Source of the DNA: Pohlia nutans
Taxonomy: Eukaryota > Streptophyta > Bryopsida > Bryales > Mniaceae
Reading direction: 5' to 3'
DNA length: 64,000 bases
Assembly: GCA_022496805.1 (NCBI GenBank)
Contig: CM040101.1
Location: forward strand, 2,234,501-2,298,500
A model generated the notes under the pieces. It saw nothing but the letters and a program-made list of their open reading frames with translations, ran no database searches and was not told the origin of the DNA. Below, in pieces: positions 32,794 to 45,100 of this stretch. How positions within the stretch are numbered: the first letter of the stretch is position 1; each line of letters starts with the position of its first letter. Both the position numbers and the translations under genes were made by a program.

Positions 32794-34640
32794 GACCAGC
32801 CGCCGGCACATGAGATCCTAGCCCTCTATTATTTGCTAGCCATTGGACAGCCTACATAGTCCGGGGTGGCAGGGCTGCTTGTGTGACGGGCAGTTTGTGT
32901 GAAAAGTTCATACAAAAAAATTCAAGTCTGCTCAAGGCATTGTAGGGAAGGTAACTCACTTCAAGTCACTGCATTGCAGTTACTGCTAACTCACTTCAAC
33001 TCTACAAATTTGGACATTAAAGCCCATCCCAAATCCTTCGGTTTGAGAGTTGGAGTATTTTCTTTCACACAAAATTAAAACCCTGAAGGTTTCCTTTAAA
33101 GGACCAGGAATTCATGGTTTTAAAATGATAAATTCAATCATTCAAATTATGAAATATATAAATAAGATGGGACCAAATTTTATGACACCAAAATCACTGA
33201 AGAACGTTGCATGTGTTGATAAAAAATAACACACAATTCGCTATTTACGCACTTGGCCATATAATCATGCACTTGGTCCCCAAGCGCATAATTTATTTTT
33301 GTTTAACTTTTTTTTTAAGAACACGACGATTATTGTCTTTCTTCAATCCCTTACATTGTAAAAAAATAATTATTTTAATTATTATTTATTTTTATCTTTA
33401 TCTTTTCATTTATCTTTTCTTTTTTATCTTGATTTCTTTCTTGTCTTCTTTCTTGTCTTCTTTCTTGTCTCCCTCTTGTCTTTCTTTTTGTCTTTCTTTT
33501 GTCTTCCTTTTTGTCTTCCTTGTATTTCTTTTCTTCTACTTTTTCTTCAGTTGTGGCTGCTGAACCCTAAACAATGGGAGCAAACCCAAAAAAAAAAAAA
33601 AAAAAAAAAAAACTTTGTTTTTTTTTTTTTTTTTTTTTGGTTTAAAAAAAAATTTAGCCGTTGGAGTGTGCGGCTGCGCACCCTAAGACCCTCCCATCTC
33701 CCTCATTTCCATCTTCATCTCCCTCTTCATCTCCCTCTCCATCTTCATCTCCCTCTCTATGTTCATCTCCTCTCCATCTTCATCTCCCTCTCTATGTTCA
33801 TCTCCTCTCCATCTCCCTCCCCTCTCCTCATATATATAGGGGAGAGGAGAGGGTCTCTTTCATTCACTCTCCCACTCCCTCTCCCTCCCCTCTCCTCTCC
33901 CTTATATATATGAGGAGAGGGAAGAGGGAGAAGAGAGATGGGAGGGTCTTAGGGTGCGCGGCCGCGCACCCGAGGCTAAAAATAGAAAATTAAAAAAAAA
34001 AACCCCAAAAAAATTTTTTTTTTTTTTTTTTTTGGGCGACCGCCATTTAGGATTCAGGAGCACCCCACGGCTAACCAAAAGAAGATTTTTTTTTTTTTGT
34101 TTTTGGCGGCTGCCATTTCGGGTTCAGCAGCACCCCATGGTCAACCCAAAATTTTATTTATTTATTTATTTATTTATTTTGGTTGGGTTTGCTCCCATTG
34201 TTTAGGGTTCAGCAGCTACAACTGAAGAAAAAGTAGAAGAAAAAAAAGACAAGGAAGACAAAAAGGAAGACAAGAGGGAGACAAGAAAGAAGACAAGAAT
34301 TAAATCAAGATAAAAAAGAAAAGATAAAAGAAAGGATAAAAGAAAAGATAAAGATAAGAATAAAAAATAATTAAAATAATTATTTATTTACAATTTAAGT
34401 GATTGTAGAATGACAACATTGATGTTTTTAGAGAACTTTTTAACCAATTTTTTTTAAAGTCAAGTATGTTTATGAAATGAGCGCACTTGGCCAAGTGCAT
34501 AAATAGCGAATTGCGTGTTAAATGCAAATAAATTTGAACAAAAGAAACTCTACATCGGACCTACTCAGAACTACTGAAAAAATTTAACGTCCATCTTGGG
34601 CGTTTTTGTCCTTCAAAGGTTCATCCTTTATTGTCCAACC
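32794..34640. mobile_element. F3-type repeat copy, split by a large foldback
   Basis: From GACCAGCCGCCGGCACATGA to about 33225, and again from about 34521 to 34625 (ending TTTTTGTCCTTCAAAGGTT), the sequence is the inverse of 37617-38692. The foldback at 33228-34520 sits inside it. The TTAA at 33017-33020 within GGACATTAAAGCCCATCCC is the unoccupied version of the F2 insertion site at 37923. Confidence 0.75.
33228..34520. mobile_element. Foldback element, about 1.3 kb, with a nested foldback
   Basis: The outer arms start TAACACACAATTCGCTATTT and end with the inverse AAATAGCGAATTGCGTGTTA. The arms include mirrored TCTTGTCTTC-type pyrimidine tracts (left) and GAAGACAAGA-type purine tracts (right), and the phrase CAATGGGAGCAAACCC with its inverse. 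Inside, a second inverted repeat (about 33667-33970) is bounded by GCGCACCCTAAGACCCTCCC and its inverse. It contains tandem CATCTCCCTCT units. The low-complexity frames here are not genes. Confidence 0.8.
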
Positions 34641-34649
34641 AGGCTAAAG

Positions 34650-35589
34650 ACACCTGATGTACAAAAGCACTTATTGTTTTTTCATCTGGCATGCACTTTT
34701 GGCATTGGGGATTTTTTCCAATAGGTTTTATAGAAAGTTAGCTTCATGCATGTGTCAACTGATTAGAAACATGATGATTTGTGAAAATTTTATGCCTCAT
34801 TTCAAGTTGTAGTGATTCACCCAAAAATTCTATGATCTTAGTTCAAAAGTGCTCTTGAAAAATCTAACTCATAAAATTAAGCAACCAAAATTCTCCAAAA
34901 TTCACTACACTTAGAGTATTACATTTCAACCCATCACAAAAAATTTCATCCACTGATCATCAATATTTTATGTGTAATGGGTGCATTCACAATCAAACGA
35001 TCCAAGGGCGTCCAAATCTAACGACTCTTGATGATGCTCAGGAAATTATATTTTCAATCTATGTAGATATTAGAAAAAAAAAATGACATTTTGAGTGCTT
35101 AATAAGCACAGTTTAGTCCTTATTAACGATTGGTTACAACCATATTCTAGTCATTTTGGAACACCAATAATTTCTCAAACATCATCAAAATTTAGTATAT
35201 TGTAGAATGACATATGAAATATATGTAGTTACCAATTTATATTGCATTATCAATTCAAATCATAAAATTATTGTTTAATATTTCATAAAATAATCATTGG
35301 TTACAGTTTTTAAGGGTTGTGTTACTATGAATGTACCCTAATCAAATTACAAAATAATTTTCAATTTTAAGTTTCAATCGCAGATCTAATCGTATGAATA
35401 GAATCTAAAATTCTAACCGTACGGTTAGACTCTAAAATTCATAATGTGCAACTTTTATTCATACATCAAGTTCAAAATATCTCTCTTGGTTGCTATCTAT
35501 AATGCATCTTTGCAAAATTGCTCAATTTGGAGAGGAGTGAGGACGTTTACGGGTGAGGACGTTTAGGGGTTAGGACGTTTAGGGATTAA
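34650..35589. mobile_element. F1-type TTAA element with a nested 360-bp element
   Basis: F1 subterminal motifs are present (GCATGCACTTTTGGCATT, AAGTTAGCTTCATGCATGTG on the left; GCAAAATTGCTCAATTTGGA on the right). The body is interrupted at 34979-35338 by an element with GGGTGCATTC / GAATGTACCC ends, flanked by TAAT on both sides. The right terminus motif GACGTTTAGGGGTTA is repeated three times in slightly altered form (35543-35589). Confidence 0.7.
34979..35338. mobile_element. Small element with GGGTRCATTCA ends and TAAT target copies
   Basis: The left end is GGGTGCATTCACAATC and the right end is TACTATGAATGTACCC. TAAT lies at 34975-34978 and 35339-35342. Other F1 copies read through this site without interruption (GTAATCAAATTAC), so the borders are well supported. 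Non-coding. Confidence 0.75.
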
Positions 35590-36001
35590 AGAACATGGCT
35601 TTTCTAAATCCCACACCCAAAATCTCTTTTTAACTCCATTTTAAGCACGGCTCTCTTTTTAATTTACTTTGCCTTTATTCTAAATAAGTATAGATGTCTT
35701 AAATACGTTTGTTTTGGCATTTGAAAACCCCATTTGATTCAATGGAGTAGAAGTATTAGCAAGATTCTCCCAAAAAAAAGTTAGCTTGCGAGGCTTAGTA
35801 TGTTCTTGAAGGATTAAAGGGTAGAAGCTTTCAAGGCGAGCAACCCCAAAATTTGAAGGGCGGTCGGGTTGATATGGGCTATAACACATGGAATTTACCT
35901 GAGCCAGAACACACGGGGAGGCAATTGCATTAATAAGACCCTAACATATTGATCTAAGGCAAAATAAAAATGAGTTTAATTCCTTAATTGTAGCCCGTAT
36001 A

Positions 36002-36259
36002 TTAACCCTTAAGCGTCAAGAAGGTCCTAGACGGGCAGCCCAAAGGAATAAAAAAAATTAAGATAGTTGCCCCCAACAGTAGCCCCTTCAGTAATGTGAA
36101 CAACCAATGAGAATTCTTCAAATCCTCTATGAACAGTGAATGTAGTGAACGGTGCCACTCCAAAAACAAATACAATGATGTTCCACCTTTGTAGTGAGCT
36201 TTGTGATTATGGATTTAAAAAAAATAAAAAAATAAAAAAAAATAAAAAAAAAAATAAAA

Positions 36260-36323
<64 letters not shown>

Positions 36324-36621
36324 TACACATATATATAAAATAAAAACAATGTTGAACAACGCTGACTAGTGTTGGCAACTCAAGTATCCATCAAGATCTT
36401 AAGATGCCCGATTCCTTGTCCTCCCTCCCCACCAATTCTCTCTCCAGTTTCTTTGGAATGTAAAATTTACTAAAACATGTGTATTTGCTAAATTTAGCCT
36501 CGCTTTTTCATCACCCATTTAAAGCACCAATCCATTTTCAATTTAGGTTGGGAAATCCACTTTTTCCTTGATTATTCTTTCAAAACAAGCCCGTGGGGCT
36601 TTTTTGACGTTTAAGGGTTAA
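36002..36621. mobile_element. TTAA element carrying a TA microsatellite
   Basis: It starts TTAACCCTTAAGCGTCAAG and ends TTGACGTTTAAGGGTTAA. A run of A-rich DNA followed by about 28 TA units lies at about 36200-36318. No coding capacity. Confidence 0.75.
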
Positions 36622-37616
36622 TTCAAATATGTGTTGAAAAGAGTAGCAATTTTTGTTGTACAATGGAAATAAAACATCCATTTGTTTTAAAAAAATTAAA
36701 AAAAGAGTAGCAATTTTGTAAGAGTGGTAGAACAAAGCTAAGGGAATGTTATGCCTTTCAAGACTTTTCCACTACTTTGTAGCTCTACATTGTATGATTT
36801 AACATAGATTCTTGCTACTATATTTTTGAAGCTTGAAACCCTCGCTACATACTATTTGTTCATATTTTCATCGAAAACTTGTACCATCTTTCCAACAAAA
36901 GAACCATCAATTCCAATTGCTTTGCATTGTTTTTCACCACTTGAAATGGAGGTTCCACAACTTTACTTTCAACGGCATTTTCAGCACTCAAAAATATGTT
37001 GTAGTCTCCACACAAACAACAACATTTATGTTTGGAAACTTTTGGAAGTTGCAGTCACTTATGTTTTCGAGCATAGGTTTTTTCGTCGTCGTACTTCAAT
37101 AGTAATCTTGGGCTTCTCCACAATTTCACTTGTGCTTCCCAATGTACTTACAAAAAACTAAAAAATCATATATACAATATTTATAAAGGAATACATTATT
37201 TGTCTATTTTCAAAATTTATACATAGGATATACAATTTTAATTTATATGGTGTTTTAATCCCTAAAAGACCAAAGATTCATGGTTTTTAAATGAAAAATT
37301 CAATTCATCATATTGTGAAAAATATAATTCATATGTGGCCAAATTTTATATCACCCGAATTGATGAAAAATATTGCATGTGTTGCTCCAACAACAAATAA
37401 ATTTGAATAAAATTTGAAAAATTTGTCTTTTGGGAGAATCTTGCTAATAACTTCTAGTGCATTGAATCAAAAGGGAATTTTAAAATGCCAAAACAAACAT
37501 AATTTAAAACATCCATACTTCTTTAGAATAGAGGCAAAGTAAATTAAAAAGAGATTCATGTTTAAAATGGAGTTTAAAAAATAATTTGGGTGAGGGAATG
37601 AAGAAAGCTATGGCCT
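36622..37616. other. No gene recognised
   Basis: AT-rich. Overlapping open frames near 36826-37161 (plus) have no domain signature and Phe/Leu-rich composition, and I do not consider them genes. A decayed F3 end (CCCTAAAAGACCAAAGATTC) lies at about 37260. Confidence 0.4.
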
Positions 37617-38692
37617 TTAACCCTTGAAGGACAAAAAGGCCCAAGATGGATGTTAAAGTTTTTTAGTAGTTCTGAGTGGGTCCAATGTGGAGTTTCTTTT
37701 GTTCAAATTTATTTGCATTTTTATCAATACATGCAATGTTCTTCAGTGATTTTGGTGTTATAAAATTTGGTCCCATCTAATTTATATTTTTCATAATTTG
37801 AATGATTGAATTTATCATTTTAAAACCATGAATTCCTGGTCCTTTTAAGGAAACCTTCAGGGTTTTAATTTTGCGTGAAAGAAAATACTCCAACTCTTGA
37901 ACCGAAGGATTTGGGATGGCCTTTAACCCTTTAACGTCCCAGTTCATTGTTGTTTTCAAAGATTCGTTATAAAATGTTTTAAACCAAAAATGGAGTTGAT
38001 GTACAAATAAATTTGTAAATGTCAATGTGAAGATCACATTTGTACGGTTGGATTTATCATATTTTTTAAAAATAATTTTTTATTAATTTTGCAAGCATTT
38101 CTCTTGAAATTCAATTAAAAATCATGAATTGACGGATTTTTAAAAAATATATTGTAATGAAATTGGAATAACATGCACTACAAGATGGTATGGTTTCCAT
38201 TATTTGATTCTACTTATTTTGGAAAATCATCTTCAAGGTCTCACTTTTTGAACTAAGAATGAAACTTGACATAAACCACTTTTGTTGTTTTTCCAAAAAT
38301 CATAATAACCTATTTTGAAGATCCAAACGGTACAAAGAATAGTGAACTTGCACAAGAACCATGAGAAATTTTATTGGATGAGAACTGTCCAATTTGAATG
38401 GAATTCTAACAGTTTTAATCTGTTCAGCGTCTTCTATGTGGACGCAGGCGCCTGAAAGGGTTAATGTCCAAATTTCTAGAGTTGAAGTGAGTTAGCAGTA
38501 ATTGCAATGCAGTGACTTGAAGTGAGTTACCTTCCATGCAATGCTTTGAGCAGGCTTGAATTTTTTTTGTATGAACTTTTCACACAAACAACCCGTCACA
38601 CAAGCAGCCCCGCCACCTCGGACTTTGTAGGCCGTTCGATGGCTAGCAAATAATGGAGGGCTAGGATCTCATGTGCCAGTGACTGGTCTTAA
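37617..38692. mobile_element. F3-type repeat copy containing a nested F2 element
   Basis: It starts TTAACCCTTGAAGGACAAAA and ends at GACTGGTCTTAA. Compared with the inverted copy at 32794-34640, it has no foldback but carries a 534-bp F2 insertion (37927-38460). Its right edge, where the repeat continues past TTAA into GTTGTTCACCGCG, is the unoccupied counterpart of the piggyBac site. Confidence 0.8.
37923..38464. mobile_element. F2-type TTAA element with a demonstrable empty site
   Basis: TTAA at 37923-37926 is followed by CCCTTTAACGTCCCAG. The other end, GCGCCTGAAAGGG, is followed by TTAA at 38461-38464. The paralogous locus near 33017 reads straight through with a single TTAA. Non-coding. 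Confidence 0.92.
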
Positions 38693-40163
38693 GTTGTTCA
38701 CCGCGTCTGAATGACACGGTTGCAGCAAACAAACGACTTAGCTGGTTCACACTGCTTGCACCAAGAAAATGACTGTTGATTTCAACCAGCAAGAGCAGAC
38801 CACAGCAGCAGTGATGTGAAAATCGGAGCTCTTCTTTTCTTGTTTGAAGAAAGTCCGTGGTTCCTGCAGCAGAATGTGAGAACGACCCTACTCAGGCGTA
38901 GAGAGGCAACTCAGACTAGTTGTCGGTATACTCATTATCAACCCTCCAATCGCATTGCACGGACCCTGTAGTCTGAGCTGGCGAAAAGGTGGTACAAGGC
39001 GGGCATGTCGCGTCACTTAGCTAGTTCACACTTCTTGTTGGCAGGCGCAGGAAGTGCCGAATATAGAATCAAATGTAGCTCTTGAGAGCCCTCCGTGCTT
39101 TTTGGAGCTCGAAATTTGACAGTCGTTTTGCTAAGACAGGAGGCCAACTTTTGTAGGCAAGAGACCTAAAAAACGTAGGGTTGTGCGTTGGAGATCTACA
39201 AAGGTCTCAGTTCATCACACAAGTAATTCAAACATGCCTATTGTTGTATGTGGGACGAGAATCAGCTCCTACAGCAGACACATAATACTGGCAGGAAGTG
39301 TGTACGACCCTACTGAGGCACACCGTGAACTCATGTTGCCGCGTTGCTAATACGAGAAATGTGGTCTGTCAGATCGAGTCTAGAGATCCAATGGCCAACG
39401 GAGTCCGACATGGCCGGGGCCTGGCAGGGCAATGACGGGCCAAAGGAGCATACATAATTAGAAAAGACAAGCAGGCTGGGGAACACAAGGCTCGAGAAAA
39501 CATTGCGGATTTTATCTGATGTGATCCCAAACTCAACCCTAATGCTCTCACTCAAGGGAGATCACCCACGGGATCAAGCCGAATTCAATGATTTAAAATG
39601 AAAAATGCAATCAATTATATTCTAAAAATAAATAAATTCAGATGGGACCAAGTTTTTCAGTGGAATCACCAAAGAACATTGTATGTGTTTGTCAAAGAAA
39701 AAATAAATTTGAACAAAAGGAATTCTATACAAAGCGTACTCAAAACAATTGAAAAAAACGTGAAGTCAATTTAGGCTCTTTGGTCCTTTAGGGATTTATA
39801 TATGATCAAAATACACAAATGTTGAATATGTAGGTATTTAATAACCATCAGGTTTGATGTAATCCCTAGAGGACCCAAAAGCCCAAATTGGGCCTCATAT
39901 CTCTTTTAGCAGTTTTAAGAAGGCCTAATATGACATACAATTTAAATTTATATCATATTTTGGACATTGGCCATCGGATTGCCAGACTCAGACGGACCAC
40001 ATCTCTCCTACCGATGGCTGGGCAACCAAAGTTCACCGCACCTCAGTGACGCGGGCGGGCTGCTTGCGGAAAAATACACGACGGGCAGGACGGTTCAAAA
40101 CGCAGTCGAGCAAGCTTGCAAGAGAACGTGAGGGAAAAGTAGCAAAGGATCAAGATCATCGTT
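38693..40163. other. No gene recognised; F3 fragment at about 39585-39800
   Basis: 38700-39580 is moderately GC-rich unique sequence with no domain. From about 39585 an F3 fragment appears (AAATTTGAACAAAAGGAATT ... CTCTTTGGTCCTTTAGGGA). A further F3 end, CCCTAGAGGACCCAAAAGCC, is near 39862. Confidence 0.4.
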
Positions 40164-40238
40164 TTAACCCCTAAATGTTTACAACCCTCTCCAGATTTGG
40201 AGAATTGCAAAGATGCATCATAAAACCATCAAGCATTT

Positions 40239-40501
40239 AGGACCTCACTGATTTTTAACAATTTCCATGCGACATTCAATATTTCATTGGTTCGTACATT
40301 TTTCGCACGGATTCCCCATAGATATTGCACTAATTTTGCACTAAATCTGCATGGCTTCTACATTCACTCCTTTCGTTATGTAACAAAGTGCAAAATCCGT
40401 GCGGAATTAGTGCGAAATTTGTGCAGAATGCGTGCGAAAAATGTATGAACCAATGAAATATTGGATGTCGCACAAAAATTGTTTAAAATCCGTAGGGTCC
40501 T
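40239..40501. mobile_element. Foldback MITE inside an F1 remnant
   Basis: The arms begin AGGACCTCACTGATTTTTAA and end with its near inverse TTAAAATCCGTAGGGTCCT. The shared inner part includes ATATTTCATTGGTTC. The flanks carry TTTA / TAAA. The DNA to its left (TTAACCCCTAAATGTTTAC at 40164) is the end of an F1 element. Confidence 0.75.
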
Positions 40502-41310
40502 AAATTCCTAATGATGTAACTCCGCCATGTGCTTGGTCGTGATTGTAGCTCTTTGGCAACTCTGACTCGTCGCCGCTGGAGGATCCCTTGGACACGTTAC
40601 ATGATGATGGGCACGCATCATTGTCCTCACTACTATCAAAGTCCTCTTCATGGACATGTAAGGCTCTTTCCTCTTCCCTCAAAAAATTTTGTACAACATT
40701 TTTGGGCAATGTAACAACACTTTTATTTGATAAACAAATATAGAACATATTTTTTTGTGTTTGCAGATCTGGGTGATAGCCTGATATGGGCACCCCCTTC
40801 AAAAATAGTGTGATTTTCAAGAAATATCTCTTGGTAAGAAAAAAATATTTAAAAATTACAAAAATTAGAGGGTGTTATAGACACCATAGTTGTAACTAAA
40901 TATATGGTGTTAAAGACGGAATTTCTAACACACATAAAATGAGTTAGACATAAGTCACACTATGTGAGACGCATAAAATTAGTACCCATATCAAGCCATT
41001 CCCCATCTATGAATGGGTATGTCGCTACACCTAAACTAAAAAGCAAGGGCTTTCCTTCACTTGTGATGTCTTGATTTTTTTTTCCTATGTAGAGATTAGG
41101 AATTTGAACAGGCATGGGGAACTTCGAAGTGGGCGTTGCCAAGTCCTCGGTGAAGTTATCCTCGGATTCCAACTCCTCTCCGTTATCTATGACATCACAG
41201 CGGGCACTGCACATGATTGCATTAGTCACTGCTGCAATCAATGGTAGTACTGTCGAGGGCGGGATTTGCTCTTGTGTCGATGCCGTCAAGGGCATGTCTC
41301 CTGGACGCAA
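40500..41310 (-). CDS. Two unrecognised open frames, possibly exons of a transposon gene
   Basis: 40960-41310 reads with an acidic middle (NGEELESEDNFTEDL) and a C-terminal part ATYPFIDGEWLDMGTNF. 40500-40820 reads KGVPISGYHPDLQTQKN and has an acidic, Ser-rich end. Composition is protein-like, with few rare codons. I could not assign a family or connect the frames with confidence. They may be the N-terminal exons of a CACTA-type element, given the neighbouring CACTA MITE, but this is a guess. Confidence 0.25.
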
Positions 41311-42185
41311 TAGGGTTGGCCCTACCCTGCTTGAACGTGTGTGTGGCAGGACTGCTCTTAGCTATTGGAGTTTTTGCAGCCTCATATTGCTGCAGCTATT
41401 GGCACTTGTGGGTGGTATAAGCCAGGATTTGCATTGGGCTGCTGGTAGTTCCCTTTTTTCTACAGGGAATCGGTAGTTGACTACCGAGCTGTAAGAAAAG
41501 GAAATCTTAGGAAGAATAAGGAAAAAAAGGATTGTGTAAGTCTATTCAGTAGCAGATCTATAGCTACTGAGCTCTACTCGGTAGTTGATCGAGAATCTGA
41601 CTGAAATCCTAAAGACAGGAGAAATAAGATCCATAAGAGATATTCTTATTGAGGACTGAAGCATTAGAAAAATATAATAGAACTAGAAGTAGAGAAGAAC
41701 CTTGCAAATCACACTTATAAGGGAAGATAATCACAAAGAAACTTCAAATGTGAAAAAACATTGTTTGCCAATAGCTTTGGCTTTATTGCTTTTATACATG
41801 TACAACCCGATCTAACTAGTAACTGTCAGATCGTTAAAAAAATCGTTTCAGATCTACTTTCCGAAGTAATTTGGAAAATTACTTAGTAGTAAAAAAACAG
41901 GTTGGTAGTATTACCGGAGGTTACTATCTTCTTACCTTTAACAGCTGTATGTTTGAGTTTGGCGTTTACAAGGCCCTTGTCCATAGAGGCGTTCAACATT
42001 TGAGCCCAATTTTATAGAGGCTAACAAGGGGCATGAGTCATGATAACCATGTTTTGACCTTCATGCCCTCGTTTCTCAATGCACTCAATTCACGAAACTG
42101 AAGTTGGCAAAGCAAGAAGGAAAACCAAAGAATAACTAAACTAAATGGCATCCACTTGACAAGCTTGCATGTTTTGTTGAAGTTA
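41311..42185. other. No gene recognised
   Basis: Unique AT-rich sequence with small repeated bits of ACTACCGAG near 41470-41590. No domain in any frame. Confidence 0.4.
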
Positions 42186-42523
42186 CACTAGTAGAAAACA
42201 TGGTAAAAAAAACCGCAGCCAAAATCGGCTGCGGTTCTTTTGACCACCCTGATTTGTAGCCGCTATGCGACTGCAGATTTTTCTTTTTTGATTTACGACT
42301 GCAATTTTAATAATTTAGGGGCGTGTAATATACCGTTGGGAATGTATTTTCAAGACCTTTCCAACGGTATATTACACGCCTTGGGATTCCTAAAATTGCA
42401 ATCGCAAATCCAAAAAAACAAATCTGCACTCCTGTAGTCGTTTAGCGACTGCAGATCAAGGTGGTCAAAAGAACCGCAGCCGATTTTTGCTGCAGTTTTT
42501 TTTTACCATGTTTTCTACTAGTG
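42186..42523. mobile_element. CACTA-type MITE with TTA target duplication
   Basis: The ends are CACTAGTAGAAAACATGGTA and its inverse TACCATGTTTTCTACTAGTG. TTA flanks both sides (42183-42185, 42524-42526), the 3-bp duplication expected of CACTA elements. The inside is a nearly complete foldback (CCGCAGCC..., GGCGTGTAATATACCGTT and inverses). It is non-autonomous. Confidence 0.92.
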
Positions 42524-42963
42524 TTAGGGTGGACATTGGATTTGTTGCAGATCTTCACCTCTCTTGCTGCTGGTCACGGCTTCATCAGATGGTATGCCTC
42601 GTTTGAACAATGCGACGCTCCCCCCAACAACAACAAGTAACTTGTTCAGTAGTGGGTCTAGCCAAATGTTGTCTCTAATCTTTGTGTACAAAGCATCAGA
42701 GAACCGTAAACCGCTGCCCTCCTCTCGCCGCTTCTCGTCCCACCCTAGTATGTTGCTTGTATTTCGGTAGAATAGACAACGTCAATTTGTTGTTTTGTTG
42801 GCATCTAGGGAGTGCTCTATAGTTTTTCGGCCTTGGTAGCAAGGCTAAATGACGTTCATTTAGATACGCAAGGAGTTGTTGGACTTGGTGTTTAGACACA
42901 CCATGGTCATGTGTAGTCCACTTCTCTATTACTATCGCAGATTGTACCTGGAAAGAAAGACAT

Positions 42964-43210
42964 TAGGAAAAAAATCAGGCCTCCAAAAGGCTGCGAGTTT
43001 TGCATGAACTGCCATGCAAAAAATCAATAAAAATAAAATAAAATATAATAAAATAAAAATATTAAAAAATTCAGTGTGACGTGGCACCATTTCGACCAAG
43101 TCAGATTGGATTTTTATAATATTTTTAATTAATTTCTTATTTTATTATTATTTTTGCATGGCAGTTTTGGCTTTAAAAACGACCTTTTTGAGGCTTGATT
43201 TTTTTCCTAA
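42964..43210. mobile_element. MITE with TTAGGAAAAAAATCAGGCCTC ends
   Basis: A 21-bp terminal repeat is matched at the other end with one change. The inside has mirrored TGCCATGCAAAAA segments and A/T-rich arms. The small ORFs crossing it are chance frames. Confidence 0.8.
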
Positions 43211-45100
43211 TGGGCGGTGGGAAAGAAGGATTGGTAGAGGAGTCCATGTCTAAAATAGTAGTGTTTATAAAGAAGCTTGCATGTGGGCTTTGTATGCACA
43301 TGAGGCAGTTTAGATGGTCTACATGCACCTTTTGACCATTGACGCTGATTGAATGGTCATGGTCGCCCACTCTTGTTTGACAGATTTTTGGATTTAGTTT
43401 GAGCACAATCTATTTTGTTGGTGATTGGGCCACTAATCTATGTCACCTAATTCATAATTAGCCTAAGCTTATGCCGTTTTGAATACCCGTCATAAGATTT
43501 CAGCCGTCATGGAATTGATGATATTGAGCATGTAATTTATTTTGCAATGAAAATAGTCTTGGAATTCCAATCCTTTGGGTTCCTCATAGTCTATATTCAG
43601 CTAAACTCACGACTAGAAAATTTAGCGTCCAAATCAACAGAGAAGAGTTGATAGTTTCTGTTGATTTGGTCGCGTTGTTCCGGTCATCCATCAACAGAAA
43701 TCTGTTGATTTTTTCTGTTGATTTGGTCAAATAAAAAATGAAAACTAAAAAAAAAAAAAAAAAAACATTTTTTTCGCTGCCCGGATTTTCGGACAAAAAT
43801 TCCTTTTTTTGGCTGCCCAGTATTTCCGGGCAGCCAAGCTATATACACACGGTTGCCACTCGGGTTGGAACTCGAGACCTCATACTTATGACTCTACTCA
43901 CCAACCAATTCACCACCACTAGAACTTGATGAACTATGCATGATTTTTTTCTTACATATACACTTACTATTCTGTGTTTTCAAACTCAGCAGACTTTGGC
44001 GGCCGTTTTGACATAGTAGAATAATTTTTTTTTAAATCTTTGGACTAAGAAAAGCTGGTAAATCAAGTTAAGTTTCATGTTCAAAAATCCGTTTGTGATT
44101 TTAAGCCTCCATTCAAAAGTTATAGACAAAATTCAGAGTTATAGACAAAATTCAAAGCCGAAATTGGGCCTCATATTTCTTTTAGCAGTTTTAAGTTGGT
44201 TCAACGTGGACTTCTTTTTATTTAAATTTATTTGTTGTTTGACCATCACATGCAGTGTTCTTCATTGATTCCGATGATATAAGATTTGGTCTTATATGAA
44301 ATTTGTCTTTCACGGTACAAAGAATTGAAATTGTGAATTTTAAACCATTGTTATATATTTTTTGAAAACGGTGGGAACTTTAAAGCAGCCTCAACACGTT
44401 TTAAGGTCGCTTTGAGAAGGACCTCAAGACAACCTCAAAACACATGCAATTTTCTTCATTGAATCTAGTGATATACATTTTTCTTCTCATGTAAATTATA
44501 TTTCTCACAATTTATGATGAATTGAATTTGTCATTTTAGGACTATGAATCCTCGATTGTGAAGGGGTTAAAATATCATATAAATTCCAAAAATTCAATTA
44601 ATTTTAAACTAAGAGGTTTAAATTTAGACAAAGGGCTTGAGATGGATAATATTCAGGTTTTTTCAATACTAATTGTGACAAATGTCATTAACCTATGTTT
44701 AAAGAGTTAGTAGCATTTGTCACACTTGATTTTACTTCTTTTTTTTTTACACAAATGAAACGGAATTTCATTGCACGGGGAACAAATACAAGCCACCCCA
44801 GCCACCCCAGCCACAAGCTGCCTGGGGGTACTTGATTTTACTTTCAATATCAAGTGTGACTAATGTCGCTAACCTTTTAGGCAATAAATGAAAGCCATGA
44901 ATCCTCAATGCTGGAACACAGATTGAACTGCAGTCTCTTGCACTCCTTTCCTGGACGGTTGAGTAGAACACAAGCGATCATGGCTTTTCTCCTGAATGAT
45001 GCATCAAGATATTTGCACTGTAAAGGATTTTGTTTCAAGCTGCTGAAACGGCTTACATTTCAATCATGATATTTAGAAAATTGGATAATCATCATGGGGT
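43211..45100. other. No gene recognised; SINE-like head and F3 fragments
   Basis: At 43620-43735 the motif CTGTTGATTTGGTC recurs. On the minus strand at about 43850-43925 there is a tRNA-like head (TTGGTTGGTGAGTAGAGTC, then TCTCGAGTTCCAACCCGAG), as in SINEs. From about 44150 to 44570 F3-family pieces appear (GGGCCTCATATTTCTTTTAG). Nothing coding is recognised. Confidence 0.4.

Noticed and set aside
33207..34205. Several overlapping frames rich in Phe, Ser, Leu and Lys
   Set aside because: Low-complexity pyrimidine/purine tracts of a foldback element.
36127..36378. Frames with long Ile-Tyr runs
   Set aside because: Translation of a TA microsatellite.
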